Shown here one piece after another: positions 24,378-33,400 of a DNA stretch of 64,000 nt. The notes below the pieces were generated by a model. That model made no database searches and had not been told where the DNA came from. It worked only from the letters and a program-made list of their open reading frames with translations. This DNA comes from Sporosarcina beigongshangi. GTDB taxonomy: Bacteria; Actinomycetota; Actinomycetes; Actinomycetales; Micrococcaceae. The position numbers and the translations under genes were made by a program. Every line of letters begins with the position of its first letter. Positions within the stretch are counted from its first letter, which is position 1. The stretch lies in NCBI RefSeq assembly GCF_016820535.1, contig NZ_JADHDY010000004.1:124001-188000 (forward strand). Direction: 5' to 3'.

Positions 24378-27300
24378 CTATTCCACCAGGCGGTAGACGC
24401 CCTGGGGGTCCTTGGCGCACACGCCGTTGCGGACGCCACGGTACAGTGAGCGGCTGACGGCGGCCTGGATGTCCGGGCCGGTGCGCTGCCAGGAGAACAC
24501 GGAGCGCAGCGCGGCAAGCACCTGGTCTTCCGTGGACCCCATGGAGTCGCGCAGGATGAGCCGCAACGCCTCGTCAAACTCCTCCGGTGCAATCGCCGAG
24601 GCCTTGCGGGGAGCGCCACCGGGCCCGGAACGGCGGACCGCGACGGGGCCGGGAGGTCCCAGCCGGATGAAGGAGTCGTTGTCCAGGCGGGCACCTAATC
24701 CGTTGACTTTGGTGCGGCCAATCGCCTCGAGCAGGTTCGCCTTGATCCTCACGCCGATGCTGCCCACACCCCACGATGCCCGGAGCCGCGCCTGCAACAG
24801 GTCCAGGTGCAGCGGCGCTTCCACGGCGAGGACCTTTTCGCAAAACGCAATGAGCTCCGGCAGCGCCTCGGGCGATCCCGGCGCCGCCTTGGACGGGCCG
24901 CGCCTGTACTTGGCCTGCCGGTATTCAACGCTCCAGTCCGGCGCAGTGAACAAGTCCACGGCGGTAAAGTCCAGCCCTGTCGCATCCTCCCCCGGTTCAG
25001 TGGGTGTCGCGGCGGGCGGGGCCGCGGCGGCCGGCCCGGACGTTGCTGCCGACGCGGCGCCCGCAGCAGCCGGGGCCTCCGCGGCCAAGGCGGCATCCAG
25101 CATGGATTTTAGCCGGGCCAGTTCCCCGGCGGGGTCGCGGTGCCAGGCCAGGCCCCACACGCGCACCATGGTCCAGCCCAAATTGGCCAGCACCGCCCCG
25201 CGCAGCCGGTCGCGGTCCCGTGCGGTTTTCGCGGAACTGTACGCCCCGCCGTCGCACTCCACACCGAGCAGGAAGGTGCCCACCCGCGAGGGGTGCAGCA
25301 CACCGATGTCCACCCGGTAGCCGGCCGACCCGACCCGGGCAGCGGTCTGGTAGCCGAGGGATTCGACGGCGGCCCGGACCTGGGATTCGAGCAGGAAGTC
25401 CCCGGGCTCCGCCGTGCCGGGGGCGGGAGGCAGGGCGGCCGTGCCGCGGGCGGCGAAGTCCAGGTAGTTGCGCAGGTGGCGGTTGCCTTCGGAGGTGCCC
25501 TCGCGCATGTGGGCGGCCCGGAAAGAGCTGACGATTTCCACGCGGCGGCGGGCGCGGGTGATGGCTACATTGAGCCGGCGCTGGCCGCCCTTGCGGGTCA
25601 GCGGGCCGAAGTTCATGTCCAGTTTCCCGTTGGCGTCGGGGCCGTAGCCGACGCTGAAGATGATGATGTCGCGCTCGTCGCCCTGCACGGATTCCAGGTT
25701 CTTCACGAAGAAGCCGTGCAGGCGGTCGCGCTCCTCCAACAGTCCGGCGAGTGCAGGCTCCGATTCGGAGCGCCGCTCGATGGCGTCGAAGATGGCGTCC
25801 GCCTGGGCTGTGGAGAAGGTGACCACGCCCAGCGACAGGCCGGGGTTGTCCCGGCGGTGCCCGATGACCAGCTCCACCACCCGCTCCGCCTCAACGGGGT
25901 TCGTGGCGCCGGCGCCGCGCAGGTACACGCCCGGCACGTATTCGTGGTGCACGCCCAGGTCCGGCGAGGAATGGACGGCACCCGGGAAGGTGTTGAGCCG
26001 GCCCTCGTAGAAGCCAAAGTTGGAGTAGCTGATGAGGTCCTCGTGCCGGCTGCGGTAGTGCCACGACAGCGGCAGCGAGGCGATCGCGCCGGACGCCTTG
26101 CACAGGTCCAGGACGCTGTCGAAGCTGTCGGGCCCGTCCTCGGGGTCATCCAGCGCCGTGGTGAAGAACGAGGTGGGCGGGAGCTGCTTCTGGTCGCCGG
26201 CCACGATGAGCTGGCTGCCGCGGTAGATGCAGTTGACGGCGTCGGCAGGCCTGACCTGCGAGGCCTCGTCAAAAATGACCACGTCAAAGCGCATGTCCCC
26301 GGGCAGGTACTGCGAGACGGCCAGCGGGCTCATCATGAAACACGGCTTGAGCGCCTGCGCCACCTCGCCGGCCTGTTCCAAAATGGTGCGGATGGGCTTG
26401 TGCCGCGCCTTCTTCTGCGCCTCGCGCACAATCACGGACGCCGCACCAAACATGGACCGCGGCCGCCGGGCCGTGCACGCCTGGACCACTGACGAGTAGG
26501 CGTGGCGGACGAGCTTTTCATCCAGCGCCCGGAACTCCTGCACCAGGGCGTCGCGGTTGCCGGCCCGGTAGTCGGCCAGCCTCGGATCCGCCGCAGCCAC
26601 GGCCGCAAGCCACGGCTCCAGCGCCGCCCGCTCCAGGGCCCCGGGCAGCTCCCCGGCCTGCGCGCCGGCGCGCTCCAGCCCGGCAACAACCTCGCCCAGG
26701 CCATGCCCGGCGGCCCAGTCCCGCAGCCGGCGGAACTCGTTCCACGCATCGATGTCGGTGGCTGCAACGGCCTGCATGTGCCGCGTCAGGGCCTCCGACT
26801 CCGCCACGTCACGGCCCAGGACCTCCACCAGTCCGGCCCCTTCCGCCCCGTCAAAGAGGGCCGCCAGTGAGGCAACGGCTGCGTCCCATGCGGCTGCTGC
26901 CTCATCAAGTCCCAGTCCGACGGCGGAGAACCCGCCCAGGAGCGCCAGGGCGGCTTCGTCCAGGGGTGCCTGCAACGCGGGGCGCGCCTCCCTGCACCAC
27001 GCAAGGTCCGCACCGAGGGCTTCCCAATCCGTGTCGAGCCCCGCGAAGTGGCGGCCCAGCAGCGCTGAGTCGGCGGCAGCACCGGCGTCGTTCTTCGCAT
27101 CCAGGGCGCCCAGCCCAGCAATCGCATCGAGGGCGGCGGCAGCCCCGTCGAGGGTCAGGGAGGCGGCGCCCATGGCGGAAAGTCGGGCCAGGGAGGGCTC
27201 GGCGTCGTCCAGCACGGCGGCGAAGGCGGCCGTCCGGGCCAGTGACTCGGTGATCGGGGCCTGCACGGCCCAGGTCTGGAAGTCCGTGTCCAGGGACGCG

Positions 27301-29885
27301 GCGAGCACGGCGGCCAGCTTGCCCGCGCGCGCGGTGATGTTCCCGGCCACGGGCAGGAGCAGGCGGTCGGGCTGGTAGTTGGTGGACAGCTGCGCGGCCA
27401 GGCCGGCCAGGTCCACGTCGCTGCCGGCCAGCACGGAAGCCTGCCGGGCCATGTCGATGGCGGCACGGACCCGCGCAAAGTCGGTTTGCAGGCCCTGGTA
27501 GTGGCTCTTGAGGCGCGGGCCATGGCTGCGCTCGACGTCGTAAAGGTGGGCCAGTGCGCCCTGCCAGGCGATCGCGTCGGGCAGCGCGGCCACCGTGTCC
27601 TTGTTGACGACGCCGTGCGGGGTGGCCGGGCGCAGCAGGGCGCGGTCCGCGCGGGCGGCGGCGGACCAGCGGCTGAAGAAGCCGTTGTGCTCGGTCTCGA
27701 AGCGGTCCTTCAGCGCGTGCAGGTCGAGCTCCAGCACGGCCGGGGTGAAGGTGTCGCGCAGCTTCCACTCCAGCTGACGCACGGCATCCACCGCGCCGCC
27801 GAGGACCCGCACGCTCTCCTCGAGCGAGGCGTGGACGGCAGGGTCCAGCCAGTCGGCCTCGGGGCGGCGGTCGATCCGGCTCAGCTGCGCCAGCTCGCAC
27901 AGCACCCCAAGCTTGCGCAGGCTCAGCCCGTCGGTTTCTGTCCGAAACAACCCCGCCAGGTGGGCGGCGTCCGGCAGGAGGGCGCGAAGGTGGCCGGTTG
28001 CTGCGTGGAGCTGCTCCCGCAGTACCAGCGCCTGCGCCACGGTGAGCTTCCCGAGCCCGCCCGGGACTGGCATGTCGCGGCCGTCGGCAAGTGCCCGGTT
28101 AAGAACGTCCGGGCCGTCGGCAGGGGTCCACTCGGTAAAGGAGGCACCGATGGTGTCCACCATCTTTGTGCGGGCGGCAAGGTTCTTCTGCCATTGCGCC
28201 GCGCGGTGTTCGACGGCGTCAAAGTCGCCCGTGAGCCAATGGTCCGGGACGGGCGGGCGGGCGGCGATGAGCTCCACCGCCCTCTGCCGCTGCCGGATCC
28301 CCGCCCGGCTCAGCGGGAGGGCCAGGAAGGGCAGCCGCCCGTCGAGGCCCAGGGCCGCGTCCACCAGTGTCGGAACCTGTTCCGCCACCTCGTACGCGGC
28401 ACCGGCGGCTGTGCGGATGGCGGCGGCGTCCGTCCCGGTTTCGGCGAGGCCCCGCCACAGGAAGTCCTCGCCCTCCTCGGCCGGCCGCCAGGCGCGTGAG
28501 AGCTCCCCGCCCTTTCGCTGGATCTCCCCCAGCAGTTCGGCGTTGAGTTGCGCGAAGTCTTCCGGCGTCCCCACCGGGTAGGGCCCCGGGACGCCCAGCT
28601 CCAGCAGCCGCCCCAGCACGGCGTGAATGCTGCGGCCCAGCGGGTCCCGGAGCTCGTTCATGGCTGCGGCGTAGCCGCTGAGGTCCAGCCGGGAGGTCTC
28701 CAGCCGCGACAATTCCGTTGCCTCGAGGCCGCCGCGGCCCACCGGCTTCTGCGTCATCTCGCGGGCGAGCGTCTCCACCACCTGCTTGCGGGTGGCCTTG
28801 TGGCTGTGAAGTTCCAGCAGGAACGGGCTGAGCTTCTGCTCCGTGAGGCGGTCGCGCACAACGTCCAGCGCCGCCGCTTTTTCGCTGACAAACAGCACGG
28901 TCTTACCCACGGCCATGAGCTCGGCGATGATGTTCGCAATGGTCTGGCTCTTGCCCGTGCCGGGTGGGCCGTCCATGACGAAGCTGCGCCCCTCCCTGGC
29001 GGCGATGATGCACCTGCGCTGGCTGGCATCGGCGTCGAGGATGCTGTGCAGTGTCTCCGGGGGCACGAGTTCATCCAGGGCCCCGTCATCCGCCAGCTCA
29101 AAGCCGAGGGCGTCCGACTGCCCGGCGGCCGGGCCCAGCGCCATCGCCTGGATCAGCGGACTGACCATGATCCGGGCCTCGTTGGCCACAAGGTCCTGGT
29201 ACATCGCTTCCTTGTGGAAGGTGAACGGGCTCAGGATGCTGCGGGGCTCCACCGTCCAGCCCGGCTCCCCCGCTATCGCATCGCGGACCCCGGCAACGAG
29301 CTCGTCCACCGTGAAATCGGGGTCGTCAAAGTCCGGCAGTTCAATGCCGAAGTCGCGCTGCATCTTCAACGCCAGCGAGGAGTTGACCACGGCTTCATCA
29401 CCCGTGCGGCGCAGCCGAAAACGCGTGCCGTGCCGTTGCAGCCGCACCGGAACGAGCTTCAGCGGGCTGCTGGCAGGCTTCCCGTCGTCGGGGTCCACCC
29501 AGTTCAGCATGCCCAGCCCCACGTACAGGATCCAGACACCCCTGTCCGCATACTCCTGCTCCGAGCGCTGGTGCAGGCGCCGACAGGTGGCCAGAATGTC
29601 GAATTCGTTCTTGTTCTGCACCGTGGCGGTGCGCTTCCTGGGAGCCGGGCCCGCGGCGTCGCCGGGGATGGCGGCCAGATTGACGGGACCGGACTCCAGC
29701 CAGCCCTCCAACTCGGCCATAAGCGGGCTCAGGAACTCCAGCGACCCCACCTTAGGGTGCTGGAAGTAGAGGAGGCGCTGCCGCCGGTCCAGTGCCAGCA
29801 GGTCGTCCCGCCACGCCTTCATCTGCCCCTGCAGCAGGGCCGGCACTGCCGGATCCGCCGTCGCCTCGTCCAGCGCCACGTCCAT
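24378..29885 (-). CDS. Giant SF1 helicase with DUF4011, Vsr/MTES_1575-type nuclease and DUF3320 domains
   Basis: An 1,835-residue protein with the DUF4011-helicase-Vsr architecture. Residues 1-220 match the DUF4011 region (LLALDRRQRLLYFQHPKVGS start). Helicase motifs: Walker A DGPPGTGKSQT near 305-313, DEAS Walker B near 1204, GDQKQLPPTSFF, SWHYRSRHE near 1275, and LNVAITRARRR near 1441. The Vsr-like nuclease spans about 1497-1585, with GYRVDIGV and LGVECDGGAYSS holding acidic residues. A DUF3320-like tail follows near 1655-1730. Residues 500-1130 form a long Ala-rich helical insert. The start at 29885 has AAGGAGAA. This architecture has been linked to phage defence as a single protein. Confidence 0.88.
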   Translation of the reverse strand: MDVALDEATADPAVPALLQGQMKAWRDDLLALDRRQRLLYFQHPKVGSLEFLSPLMAELEGWLESGPVNLAAIPGDAAGPAPRKRTATVQNKNEFDILATCRRLHQRSEQEYADRGVWILYVGLGMLNWVDPDDGKPASSPLKLVPVRLQRHGTRFRLRRTGDEAVVNSSLALKMQRDFGIELPDFDDPDFTVDELVAGVRDAIAGEPGWTVEPRSILSPFTFHKEAMYQDLVANEARIMVSPLIQAMALGPAAGQSDALGFELADDGALDELVPPETLHSILDADASQRRCIIAAREGRSFVMDGPPGTGKSQTIANIIAELMAVGKTVLFVSEKAAALDVVRDRLTEQKLSPFLLELHSHKATRKQVVETLAREMTQKPVGRGGLEATELSRLETSRLDLSGYAAAMNELRDPLGRSIHAVLGRLLELGVPGPYPVGTPEDFAQLNAELLGEIQRKGGELSRAWRPAEEGEDFLWRGLAETGTDAAAIRTAAGAAYEVAEQVPTLVDAALGLDGRLPFLALPLSRAGIRQRQRAVELIAARPPVPDHWLTGDFDAVEHRAAQWQKNLAARTKMVDTIGASFTEWTPADGPDVLNRALADGRDMPVPGGLGKLTVAQALVLREQLHAATGHLRALLPDAAHLAGLFRTETDGLSLRKLGVLCELAQLSRIDRRPEADWLDPAVHASLEESVRVLGGAVDAVRQLEWKLRDTFTPAVLELDLHALKDRFETEHNGFFSRWSAAARADRALLRPATPHGVVNKDTVAALPDAIAWQGALAHLYDVERSHGPRLKSHYQGLQTDFARVRAAIDMARQASVLAGSDVDLAGLAAQLSTNYQPDRLLLPVAGNITARAGKLAAVLAASLDTDFQTWAVQAPITESLARTAAFAAVLDDAEPSLARLSAMGAASLTLDGAAAALDAIAGLGALDAKNDAGAAADSALLGRHFAGLDTDWEALGADLAWCREARPALQAPLDEAALALLGGFSAVGLGLDEAAAAWDAAVASLAALFDGAEGAGLVEVLGRDVAESEALTRHMQAVAATDIDAWNEFRRLRDWAAGHGLGEVVAGLERAGAQAGELPGALERAALEPWLAAVAAADPRLADYRAGNRDALVQEFRALDEKLVRHAYSSVVQACTARRPRSMFGAASVIVREAQKKARHKPIRTILEQAGEVAQALKPCFMMSPLAVSQYLPGDMRFDVVIFDEASQVRPADAVNCIYRGSQLIVAGDQKQLPPTSFFTTALDDPEDGPDSFDSVLDLCKASGAIASLPLSWHYRSRHEDLISYSNFGFYEGRLNTFPGAVHSSPDLGVHHEYVPGVYLRGAGATNPVEAERVVELVIGHRRDNPGLSLGVVTFSTAQADAIFDAIERRSESEPALAGLLEERDRLHGFFVKNLESVQGDERDIIIFSVGYGPDANGKLDMNFGPLTRKGGQRRLNVAITRARRRVEIVSSFRAAHMREGTSEGNRHLRNYLDFAARGTAALPPAPGTAEPGDFLLESQVRAAVESLGYQTAARVGSAGYRVDIGVLHPSRVGTFLLGVECDGGAYSSAKTARDRDRLRGAVLANLGWTMVRVWGLAWHRDPAGELARLKSMLDAALAAEAPAAAGAASAATSGPAAAAPPAATPTEPGEDATGLDFTAVDLFTAPDWSVEYRQAKYRRGPSKAAPGSPEALPELIAFCEKVLAVEAPLHLDLLQARLRASWGVGSIGVRIKANLLEAIGRTKVNGLGARLDNDSFIRLGPPGPVAVRRSGPGGAPRKASAIAPEEFDEALRLILRDSMGSTEDQVLAALRSVFSWQRTGPDIQAAVSRSLYRGVRNGVCAKDPQGVYRLVE

Positions 29886-30413
29886 CAAGTTCTCCTTTGT
29901 GCCATCCCGGTCCTGGGCCGTCCCCTGCAGGTGCCGGACAACGCCCCTCATTCTTTCATTTGCCGTGCACGACGCCGGACAACCGCCTTGGGTACGCCGG
30001 TCCGCCCTTGCGGCAGGTCGTCGCAGGCAGTTCATGGGCCGATGCGGCGCCCCAGCCGTCGTTTGACACGCGTTCGGACCATAACTGAGTACTCAACCGG
30101 GTGTTGACGCCGATTTCGGCGAAAACTGCGAGTGTTCGCCACTCTAGATGCCCCCAACCCCGAACCATAGCCTCACATTACTGATCTGAGGCTGGGCGGA
30201 GAAGAAAAAATGTTATTCGCATGCACATTTAAAAGGACCGATTGGAACATTTCCAAGCGGCCCTTAAGTATGCCATTCGACAAACTGTTTGATTTTCCAT
30301 TTCAGCCCCGCACCAGGGGGAAGTTCTTTCACCTTTAGCGCCGTCGCATTGATGACGGCAGCCAAGAATTCAGCGTTACCGAAAGTTCTAATAGATTCAG
30401 GAAATGGGGAGTC
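29886..30413. other. 528-bp divergent intergenic region
   Basis: Lies between the giant helicase and the wall-anchored protein. I see no gene. It contains a copy of the GACGCCGGAC repeat (29967-29980), a possible copy of a second repeat (30103-30151), a 7-bp inverted repeat AGCCTCA/TGAGGCT (30169-30193) and an A/T-rich stretch (30200-30300) suited to the plus-strand promoter. Confidence 0.5.
29967..29980. repeat. Dispersed GCACGACGCCGGAC element, copy 1
   Basis: GCACGACGCCGGAC lies just upstream of the giant helicase. The same core recurs between genes at 20613-20624 (GCACGACGCCGG), 38687-38700 and 40264-40273 (GACGCCGGAC). In two copies it is followed by CC, then CCTTG. The 38687 copy is half of a perfect hairpin. 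Confidence 0.4.
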
Positions 30414-33400
30414 ATGTCACGCAAATCTGGAAGGTCTCTACACCGACGGGGAGGTGCGGCGCCGGCACGGAAATGGCTCAACCAAGTCCTTGCTTTCACC
30501 GCAGCCCTTGCGCTCACATTCGCGGGCCTGGCAGGCTTAGCAGTCAACCCGGCCAGTGCCGACGATGCGGCCGCCACGGCGGCTTCAAGCGAAGCACCTG
30601 CCGCATCACCGGCAGACGCTCCTGCGGCAGCCAAGACGGCAGCCGAAGAGCCCGCTGAGGCAGAGGCGCCTCCGGCGCCCGAACCGGCCGCGGTCGAAGT
30701 AGCCCCGGCCCCCGTGCCCGCAGCCGCTGACCCGGCGCCCGCAGCTGCACCCGCTGCGCCTGCGCCTGTGGAACCGGCACCCGAGCCGGCTGCCGAACCG
30801 TTGGCACCGGCCCCGGCCCCCGCACCTGCACCGGCTCCCGCACCTGCGCCTGCGCCTGCCGATCCGGCTCCTGTTCCGGCGGCCCCTGCCGCAGAACCGG
30901 TCCCCGCTCCGGCACCAGCACCTGCTCCGGTTCCGGCTCCGGCTCCGGCTCCGGCTCCCGAGGCTGAGCCTGCTCCTGCACCGGCAGCCGTACCGGCACC
31001 TGCGAAAGCTCCTTCCACCGCAAAACTGAAGGCACCAACGGCGGTTTCCCCAGTCGATGTTGTACCCACGGAGACTGAGGGGAAGGTTATGTTTTGTCAC
31101 GCCACCAATTCCTTCAGCAATCCATACAAGGACCGCATCGAGACTTCCATTGATACTTTTAGCCAGCAAGGCCATTCCGGCCACACGGGCCCGCAGTTCC
31201 CAGAAATGGATGCGAACGGAAAATGGGGCGATATCTACCCGCCCATCCCCAGCCTCGGCCTTCCTGGCCAAAACTGGGATTTCATTGGTCAATCCATTTG
31301 GAACAACAACTGCCGCACGGATGTACCTGTCACACCGGTTGCACCAATGGTCCACCAAGCGATCTGCACGGGCCCCGGAACGGCGACAAACCCAACGCTG
31401 GACCTGGCATCGACACCAGGAATTGTCTACACAATCGTGGGCACCGTAGCCGCGGGTCAGACGGTTCAAGTGGTGGCTTCTGCAGACCCTCCGCAGGTAT
31501 TCAAACTGACTGCGGCCCCCGGCTGGACACTTAACCCGGACGGCACCGCCAGCTACTCGGTCACCTTCGACAACCCAGACTGCATTGCGGAAGCCCTCCC
31601 CGCTGCACCTACCGTCCAACAAGGCGGGTGCACCGCTCCGGGAGTCCCGGCTGCACCGACCCTGGCCTTGTCCGAAACACAGGGAATCGTGTACACGGTC
31701 TCCCCTGCCGGACCCTACGTCCAGGGCCAGACAGTGACTGTAACGGCCACACCGGCGGCCAGTTACAAGCTGGGCAGCGCAGCCGGCTGGAGCTCCGGCC
31801 CCAACGGCACGGCAAGCATGGACATCACTTTCGTGGTCAATGACTGCATTGTAGAAGTGACACCACTTGCGCCCACGGCAACTCCGCAAATATGCACCGG
31901 CCCCGGAACATCCACAGCACCGTCGCTGACATGGAACGCCGTCGAAGGCATCACCTACTCCAACAACCCGACAACTATTACGCCGGGCATCGACGTCGTC
32001 GTCACAGCCACCGCCAACACCGGATACAAACTCGGTGCCAGCAATGGATGGACCATCAGCGGCGATGGCAAGTCAGCTACATATACTGTCGCCTTTGAGA
32101 TCAAAGACTGCACGGTGGGTGTTGCCCCTGAGGCTCCCGTCGTGACGAAGCAGGAATGCACCGGTCCCGGCACTTCAACGGGCCCCATCCTTGAATTGGC
32201 AACCACAGAAGGCATCACCTACTCAACCATCGGCAGCGTTGCCCCAGGCAATACGGTCATCGTGAAGGCCACCGCCAATCCGGGCTACAAGCTCACTGCG
32301 GCTGCCAACTGGGCACTCGAGAGTACGAGCACCGCAACATTCACGGTGCAATTCGATGCCGCCACGGACTGCATCGTCCCCGCCACCCCCGGAACACCCA
32401 CCGTCACCCAGGCGGTCTGCACCGGACCCGGCACCGCAACCACACCCACCCTGGAAGTGCCCCAGGACACCGACACCATCAGCTACACCACAGAAGGCAC
32501 CATCGCCCAAGGCAACACCGTCTACGTCATCGCCACCCCCGCCTTCGGCCACAGCATCACAGCCGGCAACGGATGGAACCTCAACACTGACGGAACCGCA
32601 ACCTTCACGGTTCAGTTCATCACCAAAGACTGCACCGAGACGGCCACACCGCTGAACCCAACGGTCGTGAACCAGACATGCCCGGCCCCCGGAGTCTCCA
32701 CCGGACCGACACTGACCTGGACCCCCGTCGAAGGCATCACCTACTCCAACAACACCGACACCTTCACACCCGGCGGCCAGGCAACCGTCACCGCAACAGC
32801 CAACTACGGCTACACGATCGGCGCAGCCGACCAGTGGACCGTCAGCGATGACGGCAAGACCGCCACCTTCACGGTCACCTTCAGCGACGCCACGGACTGC
32901 ATCGTCCCCGCCACCCCCGGAACACCCACCGTCACCCAGGCGGGCTGCACCGGACCCGGCACCGCAACCACACCCACCCTGGAAGTGCCCCAGGACACCG
33001 ACACCATCAGCTACACCACAGAAGGCACCATCGCCCAAGGCAACACCGTCTACGTCATCGCCACCCCCGCCTTCGGCCACAGCATCACCCTCGGCGACGG
33101 CTGGGAACTCGACAATGACGGCCGGGCCGTCTTCCGCGTCGAATTCGTCACCACGGATTGCATTGAACCGGTGACACCGCCAGCTCCGACGTTTGAAAAC
33201 CAGGACTGCACGGCACCCGGCACGGCCAGCGAGGCATCGCTGAAGGTGACCGCGGTCCAGGGCATCAGCTACTCCTACGTCGGCACAGTCGCTGCCGGAA
33301 ACACGGTCACCGTCACGGCAACCGCGGACCCCGGCTACCGTCTGGTCCTGCCCGGCGGCTTCATGGCCTTTGCTGCCACGGGAAGCTGGACCATGAATGA

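Noticed and set aside
29886-30035. N-terminal extension of the giant helicase to 30035
   Set aside because: The ATG at 29885 has AAGGAGAA; upstream codons are Arg/Cys-rich and unlike the protein.
28548-30107. Plus-strand 519-codon frame opposite the giant helicase
   Set aside because: Arg/His/Gln-rich, no domains, and overlaps the clear helicase N-terminus.
30169-30193. Possible riboswitch-like hairpin before the surface-protein gene
   Set aside because: Only one 7-bp stem; I could not match it to c-di-AMP or other wall-gene riboswitch consensus words.
30335-31069. Minus-strand 244-codon Gly/Ala/Ser frame opposite the surface-protein stalk
   Set aside because: It is the reverse reading of the Ala/Pro repeat; GAG repeats arise from the GC-rich repeated codons.
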